From: Arthrobacter gallicola
GTDB lineage: Bacteria > Actinomycetota > Actinomycetes > Actinomycetales > Micrococcaceae
Direction of reading: 5' to 3'
DNA: 64,000 nucleotides
Assembly: GCF_014836775.1 (NCBI RefSeq)
Contig: NZ_JACSQD010000008.1
Span: forward strand, 149,034 to 213,033
Below are positions 44,831-52,930 of the stretch, one piece after another. The notes under the pieces are model-generated. The model had not been told where the DNA came from. It did no database searches and saw nothing but the letters and a program-made list of their open reading frames with translations. A program made the translations under genes and the position numbers. How positions within the stretch are numbered: position 1 is the first letter of the stretch; every line of letters starts with the position of its first letter.

Positions 44831-47185
44831 ATGTCTAACACCACCACCCAGCGCGTTCCCTGGCGGGACGACTCACTCACCCCGCAAGAACGGGCTGATG
44901 CCCTCCTGTCCCGGATGACCCTGGAAGAAAAAACCGCGCAGCTGATCGGCGTCTGGGTCGGCGCCTCCGCCGACGGCGCCGAAGTGGCGCCGCACCAGCA
45001 CGAAATGAACGAACCGCCGGACCTCGAAGCGCTGCTGCCGCACGGCCTGGGCCAGCTCACCCGTCCCTTCGGCACCACCCCGGTCGACGCCGGGGCCGGC
45101 GCCCTGTCTCTGATGCGCACCCAGGAGCGGATCGCGGCGTCCAACCGGTTCGGTATCCCCGCGATGGCACACGAAGAGTGCCTGGCCGGGTTCGCAGCCT
45201 GGGGCGCGACGGCGTATCCGGTGCCGCTCGCCTGGGCCGCCAGCTTTAATCCGCAGCTCGTGCGCCGCCTGGGGGCTGCCATTGGAACCGATCTGCGCCG
45301 GGTCGGCATCCACCAGGGCCTGGCACCGGTCCTGGACGTGGTGCGCGACGCCCGCTGGGGCCGGGTCGAAGAGACCCTCGGCGAGGATCCCTACCTGGTG
45401 GGCAGCATCGGCACGGCGTACATCCGGGGCCTGGAAGGCACCGGAGTTGTCGCCACCCTGAAACACTTCGCCGGGTACTCTGCCTCCCGTGCGGGGCGGA
45501 ACCTGGCCCCGGTATCCATGGGTCCACGGGAATTTGCCGACGTGGTGCTGCCGCCGTTTGAAATGGCAGTCCATGAATCCGGGGTCCGGTCGGTGATGCA
45601 TGCCTACACGGATACCGACGGCGTGCCTTCCGCGGCCGACCGCTGCCTGCTGACCGGGCTGCTGCGCGAGACCTGGGGTTTCACCGGAACCGTGGTGGCC
45701 GATTACTTCGGCATCGGCTTCCTGCAGGACCTGCACGGTGTGGCCGGAACCCGTGGAGAGGCCGCTGCCGCCGCGCTCAAAGCAGGCGTGGACGTGGAAC
45801 TGCCCACCGTGGATGCGTACGGCGAACACCTGCTCGCGGAGGTGGCCGGGGGCCGGATCGATCCCGGGCTTATCGATCTGGCGTGCCGCCGTGTCCTGGT
45901 GCAGAAAATCGGCCTTGGCCTGCTGGATGAGGACTGGACGCCGGTCCCCGAAGTCCTTTCGGGGACCGGCACCGATCTTGGCGCGGTCCAGGGCAGCGTG
46001 GATCTGGACCCGCTGGAGAACCGCAGCCTCGCCGCGGAGCTGGCCGAGGAGTCCGTCATCCTGCTCAGCAACAACGGGATCCTCCCGCTGCAGTCCCCCC
46101 GCCGCATCGCCGTCGTGGGTCCCAATGCTGAGAACGCCATGGCGTTTCTGGGCTGCTACTCCTTCCCCGCCCACGTCGGATCGCAGTTCCCTGAGATACC
46201 GGCGGGCATCGAGCTGCCCACTGTCGCCGCGTCGCTGCGCGCCGAGTTTCCGGACAGCGTCCTTACCCACGTTCCCGGGTGCGGAATCGACACTCCGGAC
46301 AGCTCCGGCATCGAGGGCGCTGCCGCAGCGGCCCGGGAGGCCGACGTCGTCATCGCAGTCCTCGGGGACCGGGCCGGTCTCTTCGGGCGCGGCACCAGCG
46401 GAGAGGGCTGCGACGTCGAATCCCTGGTCCTGCCAGGAGTCCAGCAGCAGCTGCTGGATGCCCTGCTCGATTCCGGCACCCCGGTGGTTGCCGTCCTGCT
46501 GACCGGGCGGCCCTACGCGCTCGGCGGAGCAGCTGACCGGGCGGCCGCCGTCGTCCAGGCGTTTTTCCCTGGTGAGGAGGGCGGGCCGGCGGTCGCCCGG
46601 GTACTGAGCGGGGCGGTCAATCCCTCGGGGCGGCTGCCGGTCAGCATTCCGGCAACCTCCGGGAACCAGCCGGCCAGCTATCTGGCGGCCCGGCTGGCCG
46701 GTCCCACCGATGTGTCCAGCATCGATCCCACACCGGCGTTCGGCTTTGGCCACGGACTCAGTTACACCCGGTTCACGTGGGATTCGCTGTCAGTGGAGTC
46801 GGCGCAGATCGGCACCGACGGGCAGGCTGCCGCCTCCCTGCGGGTGACCAATGCGGGAGACCGCGACGGCGTCGAAGTGGTCCAGCTCTACCTGCACGAT
46901 CCCGTGGCCTCCGTGGTGCGGCCCGTGCAGCGGCTCATCGGCTATGCCCGGGTGCCGTTGCGGGCCGGCGAGTCGGCCCGGGTTAGCTTCACCGTTCCGG
47001 CGGACCTCGCGTGCTTCACCGGGGCCAGCCTGCAGCGGCTGGTGGAACCGGGGGACCTGGAGCTGCGGTTCGGCGCTTCCAGCACGGACATCCGGCTCAC
47101 GGCCCGGATCACGCTCAGTGGACCGGTACGCTCAGTGGACCACACCCGGCGCCTGCACTGCGGTGTGGATATCACTGGGATCTAG
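44831..47185 (+). CDS. Glycoside hydrolase family 3, probable beta-xylosidase/beta-glucosidase
   Basis: 784 aa, ATG four bases after the permease gene. Full GH3 architecture: N-terminal TIM barrel (ALLSRMTLEEKTAQLIGVW, GIPAMAHEECLAGFAAWGAT, LAPVLDVVRDARWGRVEETL GEDPYLVG, VVATLKHFAGYSASRAGRN), nucleophile Asp291 in VVADYFGIGF, C-terminal alpha/beta sandwich (ESVILLSNNGILPLQ, IAVVGPNAENAM) and a fibronectin III-like end (LRVTNAGDRDGVEVVQLYLH). No signal peptide, so it acts on imported oligosaccharides in the cytoplasm. Acetyl-xylan-type esterase next door supports beta-xylosidase over beta-glucosidase. Confidence 0.92.
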   Translation: MSNTTTQRVPWRDDSLTPQERADALLSRMTLEEKTAQLIGVWVGASADGAEVAPHQHEMNEPPDLEALLPHGLGQLTRPFGTTPVDAGAGALSLMRTQERIAASNRFGIPAMAHEECLAGFAAWGATAYPVPLAWAASFNPQLVRRLGAAIGTDLRRVGIHQGLAPVLDVVRDARWGRVEETLGEDPYLVGSIGTAYIRGLEGTGVVATLKHFAGYSASRAGRNLAPVSMGPREFADVVLPPFEMAVHESGVRSVMHAYTDTDGVPSAADRCLLTGLLRETWGFTGTVVADYFGIGFLQDLHGVAGTRGEAAAAALKAGVDVELPTVDAYGEHLLAEVAGGRIDPGLIDLACRRVLVQKIGLGLLDEDWTPVPEVLSGTGTDLGAVQGSVDLDPLENRSLAAELAEESVILLSNNGILPLQSPRRIAVVGPNAENAMAFLGCYSFPAHVGSQFPEIPAGIELPTVAASLRAEFPDSVLTHVPGCGIDTPDSSGIEGAAAAAREADVVIAVLGDRAGLFGRGTSGEGCDVESLVLPGVQQQLLDALLDSGTPVVAVLLTGRPYALGGAADRAAAVVQAFFPGEEGGPAVARVLSGAVNPSGRLPVSIPATSGNQPASYLAARLAGPTDVSSIDPTPAFGFGHGLSYTRFTWDSLSVESAQIGTDGQAAASLRVTNAGDRDGVEVVQLYLHDPVASVVRPVQRLIGYARVPLRAGESARVSFTVPADLACFTGASLQRLVEPGDLELRFGASSTDIRLTARITLSGPVRSVDHTRRLHCGVDITGI

Positions 47186-47194
47186 GAGGACCAC

Positions 47195-48238
47195 GTGTAT
47201 TCGGATCTGCCCGTTGATCAGCTGGCCGGCTACCTGGGCAGCCAGACCGACCCGGCCGGTTTTGACGGCTTCTGGGAGGAGACCCTCGCTGAAGCCCAGA
47301 AACATCCACTGGACGTGGTGCTGGAGCCGGCCGCGTCTGCGCTGGGCACGCTCCGGGTGTGGGACGTAACCTTCAACGGTTACGGCGGCGAGAGGATCCG
47401 TGCCTGGCTGCGGGTTCCCGCCGAAGCAAGCGGTCCGCTCCCCGGAGTTGTCCAGTTTGTTGGCTACGGCGGCGGCCGGGGCGATGTCCACGAAAACCTG
47501 TTCTGGGCGTCTGCCGGGTTTGCCCATCTGCACATGGATACCCGCGGGCAGGGTGCCGGCTGGAGCAGGGGCGCCACACCGGACGCTTCCGGGAGTGCCG
47601 GACCGCAGGGACCGGGTGTGATGACGCGGGGCGTCACCGACCGCCATACCTACTACTACCGGAGGCTGTTTACCGATGCCGTGCGCGCCGTGGAGGCGCT
47701 GCAGTCCCTGGACCTGGTGGATTCAAGCCGGTGCGCTGCGGTTGGCGGGAGCCAGGGCGGTGCCATGGCTCTTGCTGCGGCGGCTCTCGCCCCCGGGCTG
47801 TCCGCCGTCGCCGCCTATGTGCCGTTCCTCTCCGACCTGCCCCGCGCGGTCCAGATCACAGACGCGTATCCCTACCGCGAGCTGCGCGACTATCTGGCCG
47901 TCCACCGGGGACAGCCGGAGCAGGTGATGCAGACCCTGCAGTACTTTGACGCGGTCAACTTCTCCCGGCGGGCCCGGATTCCGGCCCTGTTTTCGGTGGG
48001 CCTGAGGGATGAGGTGACTCCCCCGTCCACGGTGTACGCCGCGTACAACAACTACGCCGGGCCCAAGGAACTGCTCGTGTGGCCCTACAACGGTCATGAG
48101 GGCGGCGGGATTGAGGATGAGGTGGCGGCGGCTGGATTCCTGCGGCGGGTGCTGGCGGGAAATCAGGCCCCGGTGAGCCAGTCCGCGGTGAACCGGGCTC
48201 CGGAGGTCTTCGCTGGAAGTCCTGCGCCTCAGGACTAG
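47195..48238 (+). CDS. CE7 acetyl xylan esterase / cephalosporin-C deacetylase
   Basis: 347 aa, GTG with AGGAGG directly upstream. Alpha/beta hydrolase of carbohydrate esterase family 7: opening MYSDLPVDQLAGYLGSQTDP, the family RGQGAGWS motif, nucleophile Ser186 in VGGSQGGAMALAA, and C-terminal Asp (GLRDEVTPPSTV) and His (YNGHEGG). No signal peptide. Removes acetyl groups from imported xylo-oligosaccharides so that the GH3 enzyme can act. Last gene of the operon; its stop overlaps the stop of the convergent cupin gene. Confidence 0.96.
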   Translation: MYSDLPVDQLAGYLGSQTDPAGFDGFWEETLAEAQKHPLDVVLEPAASALGTLRVWDVTFNGYGGERIRAWLRVPAEASGPLPGVVQFVGYGGGRGDVHENLFWASAGFAHLHMDTRGQGAGWSRGATPDASGSAGPQGPGVMTRGVTDRHTYYYRRLFTDAVRAVEALQSLDLVDSSRCAAVGGSQGGAMALAAAALAPGLSAVAAYVPFLSDLPRAVQITDAYPYRELRDYLAVHRGQPEQVMQTLQYFDAVNFSRRARIPALFSVGLRDEVTPPSTVYAAYNNYAGPKELLVWPYNGHEGGGIEDEVAAAGFLRRVLAGNQAPVSQSAVNRAPEVFAGSPAPQD

Positions 48239-48549
48239 GGATCCTGGGGTTTTTGCTCCTTGAGTTCAACGAAGAACACGTGCGTGTCCGTGTCTCCGGT
48301 GTTCTCGCCTACGTGTTCCTGCGCCGGGAGCCACTGCACGGTGCCGGACGGCAGGTCGACGTCCACCTGGTGCTCCGGGGTAGTTAGCCTGCGTTGAAAG
48401 GCGCTGGCGGTAATCATCACGCTGTCCGGGTGCCGGTGGATGGTGGTTTTCGTCCCGGGTGAATCCCGGTACTCAAGCACGCGCACGCGGTCATTTTCGA
48501 AGACCACCCTGTAATTCCGGGGGTTGGACTCAACGGGATCCTGCGTCAT
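48235..48549 (-). CDS. Small cupin-domain protein
   Basis: 104 aa from the ATG at 48549. Single cupin barrel: VFENDRVRVLEYRDSPGTKT, TIHRHPDSVMITASAF (His ligands), VQWLPAQEHVGENTGDTDTH and VFFVELKEQ. Function unknown; similar small cupins are common. The start is supported by a leaderless layout (TACCCT, seven bases, ATG). Confidence 0.85.
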   Translation of the reverse strand: MTQDPVESNPRNYRVVFENDRVRVLEYRDSPGTKTTIHRHPDSVMITASAFQRRLTTPEHQVDVDLPSGTVQWLPAQEHVGENTGDTDTHVFFVELKEQKPQDP

Positions 48550-48556
48550 AGGTGGA

Positions 48557-48562
48557 AGGGTA
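48557..48562 (-). promoter_or_regulatory. -10 box of a leaderless promoter for the cupin gene
   Basis: TACCCT on the minus strand, seven bases before the ATG, without a Shine-Dalgarno. Confidence 0.4.
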
Positions 48563-48613
48563 TGCCTGCCCGGGGCGGCGCGGCCATAACCTGCCCTGTC
48601 GCGGCTCCCCAAC

Positions 48614-48744
48614 GTGCAGATATGGCGACCTCGCGGCGATTCAGCCCACCATAGCTGCACACTGAGCGCAGTCACCGACCGGGCAAGTCACCAGAGCTAC
48701 ACACCCGACGGCGGACAACCGGCCAAAACCCGCCATATCGGCAC
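48614..48744. repeat. Intergenic palindromic repeat, copy B, plus half copy
   Basis: GTGCAGATATGGCG (48614-48627) faces CCACCATAGCTGCAC (48646-48660), matching the element at 37911 over about 60 bp. A half element AACCCGCCATATCGGCAC follows at 48727-48744. The segment lies in the gap between the cupin and the membrane protein genes. Confidence 0.6.
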
Positions 48745-48762
48745 ACCCGCGGGCTATAACCC

Positions 48763-49344
48763 TCAGAAACCGACAGCCATTGAGAGCCCGAGCGCCGCCA
48801 GAAGCAGAATGCCCCGGACGGCGATACTCACCCGCCCAGGTTCCCGCTGCTTTTTCGCCCCTGGATTTTGGCCGGAGCTGCGGCGGCGCTTCTTCGTGGT
48901 CACAGCCCGGGCCGGCGCCTGGAACTGTGCGGCCTGATCCTGAGGCTCCCCCGGGAGAGGTTCGCCTGCCTGGCCGGTCCCTGGGTGTCTCTCCTCTGGG
49001 TGCTCCGCCACCACCTGGGCGTCCTGGGCGTGGGCTTCCCCTGCCCGGGCATCCCGTGACTGGGCATCCTTGGGACGGACCGGCAGAACCGGCCAGCGGA
49101 TGATCAGCCCGGCAACGGCTGCTGCCAGGGCCGCCACGGAAACGGTCCACAGCGCGACCGCACCCGGGGACCCCGGGAACACCAGCCGGAGCATAACCGC
49201 CACGAACGCGACTTCCAGCACTGCGGCCAGCAGCGAGCGCCGGCTCGGCGCGGCCAGCCAGCCGTCCGGTTTCCAAGCGGAGACTGCTGTGGAGAGGCAG
49301 GACACCGCCACTACCCCGGGGACCAGCCACTGAAGAAGTCCCAT
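48763..49344 (-). CDS. Membrane protein with long charged linker, unknown function
   Basis: About 193 aa. Start overlaps the serine hydrolase stop (TGATG), or GTG three bases earlier. Three N-terminal helices (LLQWLVPGVVAVSCLSTAV, SLLAAVLEVAFVAVMLRLVF, VALWTVSVAALAAAVAGLII), a ~75-residue Glu/Asp/Gln/Pro-rich then Lys/Arg-rich soluble stretch, and a last helix GILLLAALGLSMAVGF. No family recognised. Third gene of the arsR-hydrolase operon. Confidence 0.75.
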   Translation of the reverse strand: MGLLQWLVPGVVAVSCLSTAVSAWKPDGWLAAPSRRSLLAAVLEVAFVAVMLRLVFPGSPGAVALWTVSVAALAAAVAGLIIRWPVLPVRPKDAQSRDARAGEAHAQDAQVVAEHPEERHPGTGQAGEPLPGEPQDQAAQFQAPARAVTTKKRRRSSGQNPGAKKQREPGRVSIAVRGILLLAALGLSMAVGF

Positions 49345-50480
49345 CACAGCCCCCCGCGCAGCAGCTCCAGTGCTGCGTCTTCCTGACCGGAGGAAACGTT
49401 GGAGAGCAACACCACGGCACGGCCGCCGGCCCGGTCCAGGGCCACCATGGACCAGAAGCCGCCGGTCTGCCCGTTATGCCAGGTGATGTCGGGGCCTGCG
49501 CTGCTGTCGCCGCCGCTAACGCCAGCGTCTTCTCCACTCCCGGAGGAGGTGACCCAGGCCAGTCCGTAGCTGGTGGAGTCATCGTCCTTCCACTGCGGAT
49601 CCAGTGAGGCTGTACCGGGTGCCGTTCCATCCAGCTGGGCCTGGGCATAAGCTGCCAGGTCAGCGGCGGTGGACCGGATGCCGCCAGCGGGGGCCGTTCC
49701 GTTTGCTGTCCAGGCTCCTTCGCGAAGTCCGCTGGCCGACCGGCCGGTGGGGGCGCCGTCGGGCAGGTTCGCCGCCGTGACCGGTGCGTGGGTGGCCGAA
49801 AGCTGCAGCGGAGTGATCAACCGATCCTTCAGAAGCCTCTCCCAGCTTTGTCCGGTGGCCTGTGCGAGGAGCTGGCCCAGGAAGGCGTAACCGAGATTGG
49901 AGTAGGCGATGGTGCCGCGGTCATGCAGCGCCGTGTCCTGCGCCTGCTCCAGGACCTCCGCCGGAGAAGCTCTGTACGGGTCCCGGTGCAGGAACTGTCC
50001 GGCCAGCAGCGGCTTCCAGGCCCCCGATCCCAGGGCCAGTCGCGGCAGCCCGGACCGGTGGCTGGCCAGTTCCGCCAGGGTGACCGTTCCAATCTCCGCG
50101 TGTGGGTCCTTCAGCTCATCCCCCAGGATGTCCGCCACCGTGGTCTCCAGCGTGACTTCACCACGCGCTACGGCGTCGGCGAGCAGCGAAGCGGTAAAAG
50201 TTTTACTGACTGATCCGATCTCGAATTCAGTGTGTTCGTCCGCGCCGAATCCGGCGTAGCGGACGCTGCCGCCGTCGATGTAGGCCACGGCGACCTGGTT
50301 CGCGGGGTTTTTCAGCAGCGGCTGGATGCGTTCCGCCAGGACTGCGTCCCCGGTGATGTCGGCCGAGAGTCTGGGCCACGGCATCATGCCCAGACCGCAC
50401 ACCAGGACGACGGCGGCTGCGAGTCCACCTGCCACGACCCGGGGTGTGAGTCTTCGGGATGTATCGTTGGTCCGTTTCAC
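49344..50480 (-). CDS. Membrane-anchored serine hydrolase of the beta-lactamase / PBP class C family
   Basis: 378 aa from the GTG at 50480, one base after the arsR stop, with GGGGGA in the end of arsR as Shine-Dalgarno. Signal-anchor helix at residues 14-33 (VVAGGLAAAVVLVCGLGMMP). Active-site motifs: SVSK (Ser90, Lys93), Tyr192-Ser-Asn194 (YSNLGYAFLG), and HNG in WHNGQTGGFW. These enzymes are esterases, D-amino peptidases or beta-lactamase-like proteins; resistance is not implied. Exported and membrane-tethered, under ArsR control. Confidence 0.9.
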   Translation of the reverse strand: MKRTNDTSRRLTPRVVAGGLAAAVVLVCGLGMMPWPRLSADITGDAVLAERIQPLLKNPANQVAVAYIDGGSVRYAGFGADEHTEFEIGSVSKTFTASLLADAVARGEVTLETTVADILGDELKDPHAEIGTVTLAELASHRSGLPRLALGSGAWKPLLAGQFLHRDPYRASPAEVLEQAQDTALHDRGTIAYSNLGYAFLGQLLAQATGQSWERLLKDRLITPLQLSATHAPVTAANLPDGAPTGRSASGLREGAWTANGTAPAGGIRSTAADLAAYAQAQLDGTAPGTASLDPQWKDDDSTSYGLAWVTSSGSGEDAGVSGGDSSAGPDITWHNGQTGGFWSMVALDRAGGRAVVLLSNVSSGQEDAALELLRGGL

Positions 50481-50481
50481 G

Positions 50482-50991
50482 TCAGTTTCCCCCGGCAGCA
50501 GCGGTAAGAATGGCCAACAGCGGAATGATCCGCGCCGGCGGGATTCGGTAGCGGGAGCGCGAGTGCGGAGCCAACCAACCGCGTGCCACCAACTGGTTGA
50601 CGTGGTGATAGATCTGTCCGGAGGTGCCCGCATCGAGTTCTTCCACCAGTCCAGCCACGGTTTCAATGCCCCCGGCCACGGCTCGGAGGATAGCCAGGCG
50701 CACCGGGTTGCCCAAGGCGGCCAGGGACTCGGCGAATTGGGTCCACTCGGTGTCCAGCAGATGTGCGGTTTCCAACCCGTACTGGTATTCAAACCGCTCC
50801 CCGGCCGGTGTTGTGGCTGTTCCCGCAAAAAGGACAACGCCGGGATCGGGATAGCGCTCCCGGATACCGTTCAGCACCCAGAAGACGTCGTCCGGGGGCT
50901 GCCGGGGATTCTCCGTCCCTGCCCCCTCAGCTTCGAGGGCCGCAACCCGCTCCTCGAGTGCCCGCAGCCGGGCGTCAGCACTGTCATCCAT
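50482..50991 (-). CDS. ArsR-type winged-helix regulator with N-terminal coiled coil
   Basis: 169 aa. N-terminal ~30 residues form a heptad-like helix (DARLRALEERVAALEAEG); the winged helix is LAALGNPVRLAILRAVAGGI, AGLVEELDAGTSGQIYHHVN QLVARGWL. No metal-binding Cys motif of ArsR/SmtB. A perfect 18-bp palindrome lies six bases before its start, so autoregulation of arsR-hydrolase-membrane protein is likely. Same-family proteins next to serine hydrolases are common in Actinobacteria; ligand unknown. Confidence 0.88.
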   Translation of the reverse strand: MDDSADARLRALEERVAALEAEGAGTENPRQPPDDVFWVLNGIRERYPDPGVVLFAGTATTPAGERFEYQYGLETAHLLDTEWTQFAESLAALGNPVRLAILRAVAGGIETVAGLVEELDAGTSGQIYHHVNQLVARGWLAPHSRSRYRIPPARIIPLLAILTAAAGGN

Positions 50992-50996
50992 GCGTC

Positions 50997-51014
50997 AAGA
51001 ATTACGTAATTCTT
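50997..51014. promoter_or_regulatory. 18-bp perfect palindrome, probable ArsR-type operator
   Basis: AAGAATTACGTAATTCTT, immediately upstream of the regulator start; it and the adjoining AT-rich 51010-51035 stretch stand out from the GC-rich background. Matches the size of operators of winged-helix repressors. Confidence 0.7.
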
Positions 51015-51065
51015 TAATTTCTTCAAGAGTTACTGACAGGGAGTCTTCAGGGCTGCAGACCCTGG

Positions 51066-51650
51066 TCACCTCATCCGTTTGACCACCGTCCGCACCCCGG
51101 CGAAAGCGGCTCCCCCAGCCAGGACTCCGGCCAGGACCCAGGGGGCGCCCACGACGATGGGGTCGATCCACTGATGGTTCACGTCCGCCCTGCCACGGCC
51201 GGCGCGTGAAGCAAGCCCGCCGTGGCGGAACTCGCTCAGGACACCGGTCTCCGTGATCGGATTGTCCGGACGGAGGGTGGCAAGCGAGCGCACGTGGGCG
51301 CCAAAGGCGTCCACCCGGTCCGCTGCCAGCAGGATCAGCCAGTGCCCGGCCCGGGCTTCGCTGTAGCGGCGGTAGGCGTAGCGGCGCATCACTCCGGAGA
51401 CGCCTTTGAGCGGGACGGCGGTACCGAAGACCGGAGTCAGCATCTGGTGCTCGATCGACCGTTCCCTCGGATAGGTTTCGTCCTGCCGGTCGGGGAAATC
51501 CCAGTGCGCCCCGGTGCGCCCGGGGTCGAACTGCAGTTTGGGAACGGAGGGGCGGTCCAGCGGGTTCAGGTCCGCGCCCCAGCCGGGGATGCGTTTGCGC
51601 AGCTCCTCGGCGGTGGGGACCGGGACAGGGTTCCGGGCGGTGTAGGCCAT
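51066..51650 (-). CDS. Conserved hypothetical membrane-tail protein beside formaldehyde-dehydrogenase-like gene
   Basis: 194 aa. Soluble body (NPVPVPTAEELRKRIPGWGA, GAHWDFPDRQDETYPRERSI, HWLILLAADRVDAFGAHVRS) with one hydrophobic C-terminal helix (PIVVGAPWVLAGVLAGGAAF). No named domain recognised. Downstream of and 21 bp from the dehydrogenase gene, so co-transcribed; I recall similar pairs in other Actinobacteria. A membrane-anchored partner is possible. Confidence 0.75.
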   Translation of the reverse strand: MAYTARNPVPVPTAEELRKRIPGWGADLNPLDRPSVPKLQFDPGRTGAHWDFPDRQDETYPRERSIEHQMLTPVFGTAVPLKGVSGVMRRYAYRRYSEARAGHWLILLAADRVDAFGAHVRSLATLRPDNPITETGVLSEFRHGGLASRAGRGRADVNHQWIDPIVVGAPWVLAGVLAGGAAFAGVRTVVKRMR

Positions 51651-51671
51651 GGCGGGCTCCTTCGCAGGGTT

Positions 51672-52820
51672 CTAGGATGCGCTGGGCACAATGACGGGCT
51701 TGATGCAGCCATCGAGCTTGGAGGAGAAGATGTGGTACCCCTCCGCAATGTGTTCCAGCGGAATGCGGTGCGTGATGATGTCGCTGGGCGTGAGGTAGCC
51801 ATTGCGGATGTGCTCGAACAGGCGTGGCCACTGCCGCTTCATCGGGCACTGGTTCATGTTCAGAGTCAGCCCCTTATTCAACGCGTCACCGAATTTCACG
51901 GCGTTAAAGAGGGGGCCGTACGCTCCCATGACGGAGACGGTCCCGCCCTTGCGCACCGAGTCGATGGCCCAGTTCAGAGCGACGGCCGATCCGCCCTGGA
52001 GTTTGAGTTTGGTGCCCGTGACGTGCTGCAGGAAGTTCCCGTCGGCTTCGGCACCAACGGCATCGATCGCCACGTCTGCGCCGAGGTAGCCGGTGTCCTT
52101 TTTCATTTGGACCACGATGTCGTCGTACTCCGTAAAGTTGTAGGTTTCGGCGTGGGCAAAGTCCCGGGCCTTCTCCAGCCGGTAGTCCAGATGGTCAATC
52201 ACCAGGACCCGCCCGGCACCCATCAGCCAGGCGGACTTCGCAGCGTAAAGCCCCACCGGCCCGGCACCGAAGACCACCACGGTGTCGCGTTCCCGGATGT
52301 CCCCCAGCTGGGCCCCGAAATAGCCGGTGGCCAGCGCGTCAGTGCACATCAGGGCGTCTTCGGCGTCCATCCAGTCCGGAATCGGGGAGGGCCCGACGTC
52401 GGCGAACGGCACCCGCACATACTCCGCCTGACCGCCGTCGTACCCGCCGGTGGTGTGGGAGTAGCCGTACAGAGCACCGACCGCCGTCGCGTTGGGGTTC
52501 ACGTTGTGGCAATTGGAGTACAGGCCGCGGACGCAGAACCAGCAGGAGCCGCAGTAAATGTTGGCAGGGACCATCACACGGTCCCCCGGTTTGAGGTTCT
52601 GAACCGAGGACCCCACTTCCTCAACCACCCCGATGAACTCGTGCCCAAATGTGGTGCCCACCCGGGTATCCGGCATTAGTCCGTGGTAAAGGTGCAGGTC
52701 CGAGCCGCAAATCGCGGCGAGGGTCACGCGGATGATCGCATCATTGGGATGTTCCAGGCGCGGCATGTCTTTTTCTTCAACCCGCACTTTGTACGGGCCG
52801 CGGTAAACCATTGCTTCCAC
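51672..52820 (-). CDS. Zinc-dependent dehydrogenase, glutathione-independent formaldehyde dehydrogenase-like
   Basis: 382 aa. MDR fold: catalytic zinc in AAICGSDLHLYHG and FGHEFIGVVEEVG, structural Cys set NIYCGSCWFCVRGLYSNC, NAD site VVVFGAGPVGLYAAKSAWLM. The long insert NPNATAVGALYGYSHTTGGY and the CTDALATGYFGAQ segment match the formaldehyde dismutase/dehydrogenase-like group (FdhA type). Real substrate may be another aldehyde or polyol. Leads an operon with the hypothetical protein. Confidence 0.9.
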   Translation of the reverse strand: MEAMVYRGPYKVRVEEKDMPRLEHPNDAIIRVTLAAICGSDLHLYHGLMPDTRVGTTFGHEFIGVVEEVGSSVQNLKPGDRVMVPANIYCGSCWFCVRGLYSNCHNVNPNATAVGALYGYSHTTGGYDGGQAEYVRVPFADVGPSPIPDWMDAEDALMCTDALATGYFGAQLGDIRERDTVVVFGAGPVGLYAAKSAWLMGAGRVLVIDHLDYRLEKARDFAHAETYNFTEYDDIVVQMKKDTGYLGADVAIDAVGAEADGNFLQHVTGTKLKLQGGSAVALNWAIDSVRKGGTVSVMGAYGPLFNAVKFGDALNKGLTLNMNQCPMKRQWPRLFEHIRNGYLTPSDIITHRIPLEHIAEGYHIFSSKLDGCIKPVIVPSAS

Positions 52821-52930
52821 TGGTCCTCCTCATCGGCGAGCAGATAGTAAGCAACCCTCACATGCCGGTTTCGCGGTGGTCAACGCCTTCCCGGTGTTGA
52901 CGCCCGGCAGCCGGCATTCCCTGCCGTGCG

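Noticed and set aside
44873..46753. 626-codon open frame antisense to the GH3 gene
   Set aside because: No motifs; GH3 on the plus strand has full domain structure.
49344..50480. Calling the serine hydrolase an antibiotic-resistance beta-lactamase
   Set aside because: The SVSK/YSN/HNG motifs are shared by many esterases and peptidases, and the membrane anchor and operon context give no support for resistance.
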